Of a stretch of DNA of 51,920 bases, positions 8,195-15,579 are shown piece by piece. The stretch is from contig JAHDQJ010000021.1 of NCBI GenBank assembly GCA_018433865.1, positions 1-51,920 of the forward strand, given 5' to 3'. The DNA comes from Spirochaetales bacterium (GTDB taxonomy: Bacteria; Spirochaetota; Spirochaetia; Sphaerochaetales; Sphaerochaetaceae). Within the stretch, counting starts at the first letter, position 1; each line of letters begins with the position of its first letter. Position numbers and translations under genes: made by a program. The notes beneath the pieces were generated by a model. It ran no database searches and was not told where the DNA came from. It worked only from the letters and a program-made list of their open reading frames with translations.

Positions 8195-9211
8195 TCACGC
8201 CCTCGGACGTTTGCTTCCCTGTCTGTCCCGATTTGTCCTGGACAGTCTTGTCCTGGTCAGCGGGGTCATCTGACGTGCGGCCACTGAGGATGGAGTGCCA
8301 GTAGGCTTCTTTGGTCCGGAGAGGTGGTCCACCGCCTCCCGGGCAATCGGGGTGAAGCCTTCGCCGAGGACCTTGTATGCCTCCTGCACGATCATGAAGG
8401 CTTTGGGGTCGGTCTCGTGGACCAGTACGGTGAGCCGTGATATCTGTTGGTTGGGGATCACGGCCATCAGCATCCGGCGCTCCTGCCCGGTGTAGATTCC
8501 CGTTCCCTGGAAGATCGTGCCCCCGTGGCGAAGCTCATCGATCACCAGTTGCTTGATCACTTCCAGCCTGTCGCTGAAGATGAAGACCGTCTTTGCATAC
8601 TTGGTACCCATCACCATGATCATGTAGTTGACCATCTGACTGGAGATGTACACGGTGATGATCGCGAACATCGCCCGCTCGATACCGAAGATGAATGCGC
8701 TGGTCATGATGATCAGTGCGTCCACGAGGAGGATCGAGGTGCCGAGCGGCAGCGGCGTGTACCTGCTGACAATCTGCGCCACGATATCGGTGCCGCCCGT
8801 GTTCGCACCGCCTTTCATGACCAACCCGATGCCTGCGCCGAGGAACAGTCCTCCGAAGAGCGCCGAGAGCATCACGTCGATCGAGTCGGTGTAGGGCATG
8901 ATTCCCTCGTACCCGACAATCCTTCCTACGACGGAGACGGCGAGCGAGAGCAGCACCATGCCCAACAGCGATTTCATACCGTAGGCAGGACCGAATATCC
9001 TGAGTCCTGCGATGAAGAGGGGTACATTCATGCACAGCATCGAGAGCCCGGGCTCGAAGCCGAAGGTATGGTAGAGGATCGTCGCGATACCGTTCACGCC
9101 CCCGCTTGCGATCTTCGCAGGCATGGTGAATGCCGCGATCGCGAAACCGGCCATCGCGGAGCCTATCGCGATGAAAAGGAATTCCTGGACTCTCCTGCGC
9201 GCTGTCGTCAT
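8195..9211 (-). CDS. YitT family membrane protein (second of a tandem pair)
   Basis: The 338-residue protein belongs to the YitT family: an N-terminal membrane domain of about five or six helices (DUF161) with GGVNGIATILYH, the conserved GANTGGTDIVAQI, and a C-terminal soluble DUF2179 domain with GTGIYTGQERRMLM. The function of the family is not established. ATG 9211 with GAGGA upstream is preferred over the TTG at 9217. The gene follows its paralogue by two bases, so the two are co-transcribed. It carries an extra polar, basic C-terminal tail of about 50 residues that the paralogue lacks. Confidence 0.85.
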   Translation of the reverse strand: MTTARRRVQEFLFIAIGSAMAGFAIAAFTMPAKIASGGVNGIATILYHTFGFEPGLSMLCMNVPLFIAGLRIFGPAYGMKSLLGMVLLSLAVSVVGRIVGYEGIMPYTDSIDVMLSALFGGLFLGAGIGLVMKGGANTGGTDIVAQIVSRYTPLPLGTSILLVDALIIMTSAFIFGIERAMFAIITVYISSQMVNYMIMVMGTKYAKTVFIFSDRLEVIKQLVIDELRHGGTIFQGTGIYTGQERRMLMAVIPNQQISRLTVLVHETDPKAFMIVQEAYKVLGEGFTPIAREAVDHLSGPKKPTGTPSSVAARQMTPLTRTRLSRTNRDRQGSKRPRA

Positions 9212-9213
9212 GA

Positions 9214-10089
9214 TCAATCCTCGCTCATGGGACTGAAGCCCTCTCCAAGCACCTCGAAAGCTTCTTCGATGATCATGAAGGCTCGTGGATCCGCCTCCTT
9301 CACGATGGCGTTCAACCGGGAGATCTTCTGGTTCGGGATGACTGTCATCAGGACCGGTCTGTCCATCTTCGAGTAGATTCCTTTCCCCGCAAGCAAGGTC
9401 CCCCCGTGCCCCAGTTCCTCTAGGATCCGCTTTGCGATCACCTCATGCCTGTCACTGATGATCAAGGCAGTCTTCGCATAGCGGGTCCCCATCCGGAGCA
9501 TCACGAAGTTGATCGAGGTACTCGTCACATAGAGGGTGATGCTGGCGAAGAGGGCACTCTCGAGCCCGAAGGCGAATCCTCCCGCGACGATGACCAGGCC
9601 GTCGACGAGAAAGAGGGAAGTCCCCACGGAGAGTGGCGTGTACTTGCTGACGATCTGCGCTGCAATGTCGGTACCGCCTGTGTTGGCACCTCCCTTGAGG
9701 ACCAATCCTGTCCCGAAGCCGCTGAGGAATCCCCCGAACAGCGCCGAGAGCAGGATATTGATCGAATCGGAGTAGTCGAGGAACCCCTCGAATCCGAAGA
9801 TCAGTCCGAACAGGGTGGTGAAGAGGCTGAGCAGCAGCGTCCCCACCAGGCTTATGATGCCATATGAGGTTCCGAATATCCTGATGCCTGCGATGAACAG
9901 GGGAAGGCTGAGAAGGAATATCGAGATGCCGACCTCGAAATCCACCAAGTGATAGAGGATGACCGCGATGCCGCTGACCCCGCCGCCGGCAAGCTTCGCG
10001 GGGGTGATGAACGCCGCGATGCCGATCGCCGTGATCACGGAACCGAGGACGATGAGTACATAATCGCCGATTCTTCGGGTGTGTTTCAT
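9214..10089 (-). CDS. YitT family membrane protein (first of a tandem pair)
   Basis: This 291-residue protein has the same plan as its downstream neighbour: membrane DUF161 half with GGGVSGIAVILYH and GGANTGGTDIAAQIVSKYTPL, then a DUF2179 half with GKGIYSKMDRPVLM. The pair is an evident tandem duplication with divergence, and may form a heteromer. There is no Shine-Dalgarno sequence; instead a -10 element TATACT ends only nine bases before the ATG, so the transcript would have almost no leader. Family function is unknown; a transport or sensing role is often assumed. Confidence 0.85.
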   Translation of the reverse strand: MKHTRRIGDYVLIVLGSVITAIGIAAFITPAKLAGGGVSGIAVILYHLVDFEVGISIFLLSLPLFIAGIRIFGTSYGIISLVGTLLLSLFTTLFGLIFGFEGFLDYSDSINILLSALFGGFLSGFGTGLVLKGGANTGGTDIAAQIVSKYTPLSVGTSLFLVDGLVIVAGGFAFGLESALFASITLYVTSTSINFVMLRMGTRYAKTALIISDRHEVIAKRILEELGHGGTLLAGKGIYSKMDRPVLMTVIPNQKISRLNAIVKEADPRAFMIIEEAFEVLGEGFSPMSED

Positions 10090-10098
10090 GATGAATGC

Positions 10099-10127
10099 AG
10101 TATAGCGTTCCCGTCGGAAAAAATCAG
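10099..10127 (-). promoter_or_regulatory. Promoter giving a nearly leaderless yitT transcript
   Basis: Minus strand CTGATT (10122-10127), 17-base spacer, TATACT (10099-10104), nine bases before the ATG at 10089. Transcription should begin within about three bases of the start codon. Confidence 0.5.
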
Positions 10128-10138
10128 CAGGTCTCCGC

Positions 10139-10741
10139 TCAGGGATGCGCGATCTTCGCCGGGAGATCCAACGGCACCCGCTGCAGCCGTTCTATCAGGC
10201 GCATGGGATCCGAATCGACCGTCAAGGTATCGAAAAGTACACTCCTGAGGAATCCTTCGTCGATCATATGGGAGAGGAATGCAGTCAGGTGAGAGAAGAA
10301 CCCAGCAGTATCGAGCAATCCGACGGGCTTGTCATGATAGCCGAGCTGGAGCCAGGTGAGTGCTTCCATGACTTCCTCGAGCGTTCCGATACCGCCGGGA
10401 AGCGCCACGAATGCGTCTGCGCGTGCATACATGGCCGCTTTCCTCTCATGCATGTCTCCGACGATGATCAGCTCATCCTCATCGTGTCCGATGTGCTTGA
10501 CCATCTCATGAATGCGGGTGGGGATGATCCCGGTAACCCGCCGGGAGCCGGCCTTCACCGTCGCGGCAAGCCTTCCCATGATTCCCTTGCCTCCGCCGCC
10601 ATAGACCAAGTCCATGCCACTTTTCACCATCGCCAAGCCGAACTGTTCGGCACTTTGGAGATACGCAGGGTCATTCCCCTCCGAGGAACCGCAGAATACA
10701 CACAGGGTATTGATCTTTCTCAATGCAGTCACATCGTTCAT
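10139..10741 (-). CDS. LOG family nucleotide phosphoribohydrolase
   Basis: The 200-residue product is a LOG-type (TIGR00730) protein, a lysine-decarboxylase-like Rossmann fold that hydrolyses nucleoside 5'-monophosphates to free base and ribose 5-phosphate. The diagnostic PGGIGTLEE is present around residues 114-122, with VYGGGGKGIMG near residue 50 and FCGSSEG near the N terminus. The plant members activate cytokinins; bacterial members act on AMP or similar nucleotides. The start is set at ATG 10741 (MNDVTALRK) because a promoter (-10 at 10748-10753) sits directly upstream, which also explains why no ribosome binding site is seen. An in-frame ATG at 10756 lies upstream of the expected transcription start. 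Confidence 0.85.
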   Translation of the reverse strand: MNDVTALRKINTLCVFCGSSEGNDPAYLQSAEQFGLAMVKSGMDLVYGGGGKGIMGRLAATVKAGSRRVTGIIPTRIHEMVKHIGHDEDELIIVGDMHERKAAMYARADAFVALPGGIGTLEEVMEALTWLQLGYHDKPVGLLDTAGFFSHLTAFLSHMIDEGFLRSVLFDTLTVDSDPMRLIERLQRVPLDLPAKIAHP

Positions 10742-10747
10742 GAAAGG

Positions 10748-10776
10748 AGGATACACGAGAGGAGCCGGCGATGCAA
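10748..10776 (-). promoter_or_regulatory. Promoter giving a leaderless LOG transcript
   Basis: Minus strand TTGCAT (10771-10776), exactly 17 bases, TATCCT (10748-10753), then six bases to ATG 10741. The predicted transcription start is the A of the start codon. Confidence 0.6.
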
Positions 10777-10864
10777 CCGGTGCCTGGAAAAGATCTCAAT
10801 TGCTTTATGAACAAAGATATGTTTCATGCATGACATATGATACCATCTTCGGTGGAGGAATAGC

Positions 10865-11356
10865 ATGAAAGTATTGATTCTCTATGACTCGGTATTCGGG
10901 AACACCGAAAAGATCGCGATGGCGATGCAACGGGCGATCGCCCCGAAGCACACGGTGACGGCGGTCCGTGTCGGATCGTTCACCACAGGAATGCTCGATG
11001 ATCTCGATCTCTTGGTGGTCGGTTCCCCGACACGGGCGTTCCGCCCCACCAAGGCCGTCGTCTCATTGTTGAAAGGACTTTCGTCCGATGCACTTGCACA
11101 GGGGATCCACACCGCGGCATTCGACACGAGGGTATCTGTCGAGGAGGTCAACTCCAAGTTGCTCAGTGCGATGGTGAGGCTTTTCGGGTACGCTGCCCAA
11201 CCGATCGACAAGCAATTGACACGGTGCAAAGGCACGCCGATAGCACAACCGACCTGGTTTTTCGTCGAGGACAAGGAGGGCCCGTTGCGTGCCGGCGAGG
11301 AAGAACGGGCCGCTGCGTGGATCGGACAATTGGTCGACAGGTTGCCGATGGTTTGA
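10865..11356 (+). CDS. Flavodoxin-like protein
   Basis: The 163-residue protein has the flavodoxin fold signature LYDSVFGNTEKIAMAM (residues 6-21), where the S/T-rich loop holds the FMN phosphate, and a VVGSPTRAFRPTK loop around residue 57 that contacts the isoalloxazine ring. It probably acts as a low-potential electron carrier or a small FMN oxidoreductase in the cytoplasm. GGAGG at 10854-10858 sets the ATG at 10865. It diverges from the LOG gene. Whether it serves a particular partner, such as the radical SAM enzymes in this window, cannot be told. Confidence 0.8.
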   Translation: MKVLILYDSVFGNTEKIAMAMQRAIAPKHTVTAVRVGSFTTGMLDDLDLLVVGSPTRAFRPTKAVVSLLKGLSSDALAQGIHTAAFDTRVSVEEVNSKLLSAMVRLFGYAAQPIDKQLTRCKGTPIAQPTWFFVEDKEGPLRAGEEERAAAWIGQLVDRLPMV

Positions 11357-11365
11357 CCTTTCCAC

Positions 11366-11395
11366 TTGACCTAACCTGAAATCCATGACTACGCT
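11366..11395 (+). promoter_or_regulatory. Possible promoter of the beta-barrel-like gene
   Basis: TTGACC (11366-11371), 18 bases, TACGCT (11390-11395), 40 bases before the ATG at 11436. An inverted repeat TCCAT-N9-ATGGA (11382-11400) overlaps the -10. Spacing and -10 are only fair. Confidence 0.35.
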
Positions 11396-11435
11396 ATGGA
11401 TACGTCCCTCTTGCAGGGAACGGAGGTAGTCTGTT

Positions 11436-12488
11436 ATGAAGAAACGGTATCTGATGCTCTTGCTGCTCATGGTAGCAACCATGTGCGTTCCCCTGTCGGC
11501 AAAAGAGATCATGATCACGTGGGAGTGGGATCTTGCCGATCCTCTTGTCACCGCATCCCGGTACCAGCTGGATGGCCAGGATCCGGACAAGTGGATCACC
11601 GTCGATTCGACGGTCACCTCATATACCTACGGGCCGGTCGCTGATACCGAACCGCATACGCTCTATGTGCAGCTTTCCTATGACGGTCTCCATTGGAGCG
11701 AGAGCGGTTCTCTCGGCTACGATCCGGTTGCATTCGGTGCCGTGCAGCTTGCACAGCCCGAACCTGTGGCGGAAATACCTGCCGAGCCTGTGGCGGTTGC
11801 CCAGGAGCTTCCGGCGGCACCGATCGAAGTGGAACCGGCACCTGCTGTCGAGCCCTTTGTCCTCGAAGAGGAAGAAATCGAGCCCATCGAACCGATTGCG
11901 GAACCTGTCACGGAAATGGCTCCTGTCGCTACCGTGGTCCCCGAACCGGTACGCGAACGGAAGTCAAGGGTGGAATTGCACCTCGGGGCCGGAGGGAAGG
12001 CTGACAATCTCGTGCTGACGTCCAGTTTCGATCCGGGCAACGATTTCAAGGCCCTGAGGACCAGGATCATTCCCGTCGTCAGCGCCGATTACGTACAGGA
12101 CTCGCTGTTCGATTTCTCGGAAAAAGTTTCCCTCGGAGTACGCGCAGGAGTCGGTTTGCACGGCTATGAGACGGCAACCAGCCCCTCGACGTTCATCGGA
12201 GGATTCGATGTCCATGCCTTGGGTCTCGCAACCTATGCCGTGAATGAGCGGTTCTCGTTGGATGCGGCCTTGGGCTTCACGTTCATGTTCACCGGAAACA
12301 CCATCCAGAATGCCTCGTCCGACATCGGTGTATTCTTCGGTCCGGCAGGTCAAGGTGGCCTGCGATACCGGATCAATGAGAGCTGGTCGGTGAGCGTGCA
12401 GGGCGAGATCCGCCTTCTCTTCGCCAACCAGTTCATGCCCTACGAGCTGACCGGAACCGTCCGGTTCGGCGTAGGGTATCATTTCTGA
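11436..12488 (+). CDS. Secreted protein with Pro/Glu linker and outer-membrane beta-barrel-like domain
   Basis: The 350-residue product has a signal peptide (MKKRYLMLLLLMVATMCVPLSA). It then has a domain of about 90 residues with ITWEWDLADP that looks like a small beta-sandwich, and a linker of about 80 residues made almost only of Glu, Pro, Ala and Val. The C-terminal part of about 170 residues has alternating hydrophobic beta strands and ends in VRFGVGYHF, the aromatic last residue typical of outer-membrane barrels. I infer an envelope protein whose linker spans the periplasm or crosses a layer. The exact family is not recognised. GGAGG at 11422-11426 supports the start. Confidence 0.7.
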   Translation: MKKRYLMLLLLMVATMCVPLSAKEIMITWEWDLADPLVTASRYQLDGQDPDKWITVDSTVTSYTYGPVADTEPHTLYVQLSYDGLHWSESGSLGYDPVAFGAVQLAQPEPVAEIPAEPVAVAQELPAAPIEVEPAPAVEPFVLEEEEIEPIEPIAEPVTEMAPVATVVPEPVRERKSRVELHLGAGGKADNLVLTSSFDPGNDFKALRTRIIPVVSADYVQDSLFDFSEKVSLGVRAGVGLHGYETATSPSTFIGGFDVHALGLATYAVNERFSLDAALGFTFMFTGNTIQNASSDIGVFFGPAGQGGLRYRINESWSVSVQGEIRLLFANQFMPYELTGTVRFGVGYHF

Positions 12489-12506
12489 TCGACACATGGA
12501 GGATGC

Positions 12507-13265
12507 ATGAGGGAAAGTCACTTGCGAAGGCATCTGGATTTCATCAGTTTCATTCAGGAGACCGAAGGGTATCGCATGAGCGACAGGTCCGAGCAATTGG
12601 CCCGAGACGTCTTGGATGACGACCTTTCGGGAGACGAGGCGATCTCATCCATCATGGATTTCCATCGTCTTGTCACCGATGGGGAAATCCCGAGGAGTGC
12701 GGACGGTTGTTATCCCGGTACCGATGTCTACATCAACTACTTCGGCATACAGGATCCCGATTTCCTTGACGAGGTCGAAACCGAGATCGTTTCGGTGCGG
12801 ATGGCCGAGATTCTCGCAGGACCGCAGGAGTGGGAATTCGATTTCGAACATCTGAAGACCCTTCACGGACGGCTGTTCGATGACATCTATCCCTTCGCCG
12901 GGGAGGTCCGGTATATCCCGATCACCAGGAGAACAGTCTTCTGCCTTCCGCAATACATCAACACCATGGCCACGCAAATCTTCGACAAGCTGCGGGAGGA
13001 GCATTATCTTCGCAATCAGGAGCTGTATGAGTTCGTGGACAATCTGGCCTACTTCATGGCCGAGGTGCATGCGTTGCACCCGTTCCTCGACGGAAACACG
13101 AGGACGATGCGTCTCTTCTTCCAACAGCTCAGTCACTCCGCCGGGTGGCGGATCAATCCTTCGGGAACAGAGGACAGCCGGCTCCTCGAGGCCGACATCG
13201 CAGCCTTGGAGGGAGACTATCAACCGCTCATCCTCCTGCTCCACGATGCCGTGGAGCCATTGTAG
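12507..13265 (+). CDS. Fic family protein (probable AMP transferase)
   Basis: The 252-residue protein carries the Fic core motif HPFLDGNTRTMR with the catalytic His at 191, acidic residue D195 and the phosphate-binding GN-x-R (R199). The nearby GEVRYIPITRRTVFCLP (132-148) is the flap that positions target side chains. Fic proteins attach AMP, or less often another nucleotide part, to a hydroxyl side chain of a target. The T in GNTR is a common variant. No antitoxin-like small gene adjoins, and no clear inhibitory (S/T)xxxE(G/N) helix was identified. GGAGG at 12498-12502 sets the start; a later ATG at 12576 is possible. It may regulate itself or act as a housekeeping modifier. Confidence 0.82.
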   Translation: MRESHLRRHLDFISFIQETEGYRMSDRSEQLARDVLDDDLSGDEAISSIMDFHRLVTDGEIPRSADGCYPGTDVYINYFGIQDPDFLDEVETEIVSVRMAEILAGPQEWEFDFEHLKTLHGRLFDDIYPFAGEVRYIPITRRTVFCLPQYINTMATQIFDKLREEHYLRNQELYEFVDNLAYFMAEVHALHPFLDGNTRTMRLFFQQLSHSAGWRINPSGTEDSRLLEADIAALEGDYQPLILLLHDAVEPL

Positions 13266-13286
13266 GGCGGCAATAGGGGAACCAAG

Positions 13287-14366
13287 ATGATCACAGCGAT
13301 CCTGTTCGATATGGACGGAGTCCTCATCGACTCCGAAGCATACATCTCTGCAGCGGCGATCGAGTATTTCGCATCGATCGGTACGCACACTACCCCGGAG
13401 GATTTCATTCCCTTCGTCGGAGCGGGAGAGAACCGCTATATCGGCAAAGTAGCCGAGAAGTACGGGATACAGATCGAGATCGAGCAGGCGAAGCTCGACA
13501 CCTACGATATCTACGAGCGGCTGATCATGGGAAAGGAGGGCGCGCTTCCCGGGGTGGTTCGCTTTCTCGAGAATGCCCATGAGGCCGGATTGCTCATGGC
13601 AGTGGCCACCAGCGCAGACAAGCGGAAGATGGAGATCAATCTCGCAGCAATGGGTTTGGATCCCACTTGGTTCAAGGTCCTGATCAACGGCAAGGACGTG
13701 GAACGGAAAAAGCCGTTCCCGGACATCTATGAACTCGCTGCGGGAAAACTTGGTCTCAGCGCGGGGCAATGCATCGTCTTCGAAGATGCCACCAACGGCG
13801 TACGGGCAGCCAAGGCTGCCGGTTCGCTCTGCGGTGCACTGACCACGAGCTTCACCGATGTGCAATTGCGGGCGGAGGGTGCCGATTTCATCATCTCGAC
13901 CTTGGATGATTTCGATGATTTCTCCACGATCGAGGAATTCAACCGTCTCTTGCTGCGGTTCAAGGCGAGGGAGGTTGCCTCCCAAGTACGACTCAATGCC
14001 TATTCCCCTTATTCGAGGTTCCAGGTCGGAGCAGCGGTGGTCAGTGCATCCACCGGCACGATCTACCGCGGGTGCAATGTGGAGAACAGCAGCTATGGCG
14101 CGACGATCTGTGCCGAGCGCGGAGCGATGATGCAAGCGGTCGCTGCAGAGGGCGATTTCCGCATCGACATGGTAGTGGTGGTATCGGATGACGATCCCCC
14201 GGCACCTCCCTGCGCGCTTTGCCTCCAGGTGCTTGCTGAGTTTGCCACGGAGGATACGGTAGTCTATCTGTATGACCTGCAAGGAACATGTCGGGTGCAC
14301 GCATTCGATGAGCTGTTGCCCTATCCCTTCATCTTCCCTTCCGAGCGGGAAAGACGGCGGTCCTGA
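13287..14366 (+). CDS. Fusion of HAD phosphatase and cytidine deaminase
   Basis: The 359-residue protein joins two enzymes. Residues 1-215 are a beta-phosphoglucomutase-like HAD hydrolase: FDMDG with D8 and D10, ATSADKRK near 107, K141/K142, and FEDATNGVRAAKAAG with E166 and D167. Residues 222-359 are a cytidine deaminase: AYSPYSRFQVGAAV, substrate loop NVENSSYGATICAERGAM with zinc ligand C275 and catalytic E277, and the other zinc ligands C309 and C312 (PCALC). A single frame crosses the junction without a stop, so the fusion is real in this sequence. A simple reading is that a pyrimidine nucleotide is dephosphorylated and the nucleoside deaminated to the uridine form. The HAD substrate is inferred only from the partner. 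Confidence 0.88.
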   Translation: MITAILFDMDGVLIDSEAYISAAAIEYFASIGTHTTPEDFIPFVGAGENRYIGKVAEKYGIQIEIEQAKLDTYDIYERLIMGKEGALPGVVRFLENAHEAGLLMAVATSADKRKMEINLAAMGLDPTWFKVLINGKDVERKKPFPDIYELAAGKLGLSAGQCIVFEDATNGVRAAKAAGSLCGALTTSFTDVQLRAEGADFIISTLDDFDDFSTIEEFNRLLLRFKAREVASQVRLNAYSPYSRFQVGAAVVSASTGTIYRGCNVENSSYGATICAERGAMMQAVAAEGDFRIDMVVVVSDDDPPAPPCALCLQVLAEFATEDTVVYLYDLQGTCRVHAFDELLPYPFIFPSERERRRS

Positions 14367-14816
14367 TCAGCAGGTGCAGCCCTCCAGCGCCATGATCTTC
14401 TGCACGCGCTTTGCATGGCGGCCTTCCTCGACGGGACTGTCAATATAGGCGTCGAGCATCGCAAGTACCGGTTCGGGGTATGCGATGCGGCCGCCAAAGG
14501 CGATGAAGTTCACATTGTTGTGGCTCTTCGCCATCTGTGCGGCGAAGATGTTCTGTGGCAAAGCGCAACGGATCCCATCGATCTTGTTCGCTGAGATCGA
14601 GATGCCTATGCCGGTTCCGCAACAGAGGACACCGAACTCATAACCACCCGCGAGGAATTCTCCGCACGCTTGCGCCGCCATGTCAGGATAATCGACGGAA
14701 TCGGTGCTGAGCACTCCCAGGTGATTGACCTCGAAACCCCGCTGTTGCAGGTGTCTCACGATTTGCTTCGTCAACTCCACTGCTCCATGATCATTCGCCA
14801 CCACAACTTTGCCCAT
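14367..14816 (-). CDS. rpiB: Ribose-5-phosphate isomerase B
   Basis: The 149-residue protein interconverts ribose 5-phosphate and ribulose 5-phosphate in the pentose phosphate pathway. The RpiB/LacAB signature is complete: ANDHGAVELK-type N terminus with D9-H10, CCGTGIGISISANK with catalytic C66, and the later HNNVNFIAFGGR. GAAGGAG upstream of ATG 14816 sets the start. The stop codon abuts that of the convergent HAD-deaminase gene. It lies 52 bases after crtW on the same strand and may share its transcript, although no functional link is evident. Confidence 0.92.
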   Translation of the reverse strand: MGKVVVANDHGAVELTKQIVRHLQQRGFEVNHLGVLSTDSVDYPDMAAQACGEFLAGGYEFGVLCCGTGIGISISANKIDGIRCALPQNIFAAQMAKSHNNVNFIAFGGRIAYPEPVLAMLDAYIDSPVEEGRHAKRVQKIMALEGCTC

Positions 14817-14868
14817 TGTTCGATTCTCCTTCTCAGATGCCCCATTCTTCCTCGATTCACCTGATTGG

Positions 14869-15579
14869 TCAACCATCTGCATGCACGTCGGCCTTCATGC
14901 GAGGGGGCGTTGTACGGTACAGAAGCCACCACGGGGTTCGCGGGTATTCATGGTGTTCCCAGTGATACCCGAAAAACCAACAACTCAACATGGCCCACAG
15001 ATGGTTGCGGCGCAACGTGCGGGAGTTGTGGGGGGCCATGTCTGCGGTGTGGGGATAGCGGTGCGGCAGGTAGGTTCCGAAGAAAAAGAGCTGGAATGTC
15101 CCGAGGAACGCGGGGATCACCCAGAATGCGATGAGGTTCGCCAGGTCGATTCCCACCAGGTACCGCCCGATGTTGAAGAGGATGGCCATCGTGGCCAATT
15201 GGAGTATCGTGACGTAGTTGAGGAAGAAGCGGAAGAACCAGCGGAAGGGATCTTGGAACCGAACGGAGAAATCGGGATCTTCGGAGGTTCCCGGATTCCG
15301 GTGATGGGCCATGTGTTTCGTGAACATCGGTTGGTAGCGGAATGCGGCGAACAGCCAGAGGCTTGTCTGTCCGATCACGCGGTTGAGCGGTCGCCTGCGG
15401 GTTATGGAGCCGTGCATGCTGTCGTGTGCGGTGATGAACAGTCCGGTGTAGAGGTATGCCTGGAACAGGACATGGAGGTAGGTGAGCGGATTGCGCACAT
15501 CTGCCGCAACAGACACCAACGCCCACGCCAGATGTCCTCCCCAGAGCGTGATGACCGCAGCGGCAATCAGGATTCCCAT
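14869..15579 (-). CDS. crtW: CrtW-type beta-ring carotenoid ketolase
   Basis: The 236-residue membrane di-iron oxygenase has the three histidine boxes of the family: HDSMH (52-56), HMAHH (89-93) and HWEHH (206-210), plus the CrtW-typical LYTGLFITAHD, DPDF after the second box and GTYLPHRYP before the third. It would add a keto group at C4 of a beta-ionone ring, which needs O2, so the host should meet oxygen. The start ATG at 15579 has GAGGAGG upstream and overlaps crtD by 13 bases. It is third in the leftward crtY-crtD-crtW operon. No hydroxylase of the CrtZ type is seen in the window. Confidence 0.88.
   Translation of the reverse strand: MGILIAAAVITLWGGHLAWALVSVAADVRNPLTYLHVLFQAYLYTGLFITAHDSMHGSITRRRPLNRVIGQTSLWLFAAFRYQPMFTKHMAHHRNPGTSEDPDFSVRFQDPFRWFFRFFLNYVTILQLATMAILFNIGRYLVGIDLANLIAFWVIPAFLGTFQLFFFGTYLPHRYPHTADMAPHNSRTLRRNHLWAMLSCWFFGYHWEHHEYPRTPWWLLYRTTPPRMKADVHADG

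Noticed and set aside
12507-13265. Treating the T in the Fic motif GNTR as an inactivating change
   Set aside because: This variant is common among Fic proteins and does not by itself indicate loss of activity.
12645-14300. Long minus-strand open frame of 551 codons across the Fic and HAD-deaminase genes
   Set aside because: It is antisense to two genes with complete catalytic motifs, its product is low in recognisable structure, and no ribosome site precedes it. High GC makes such frames common here.
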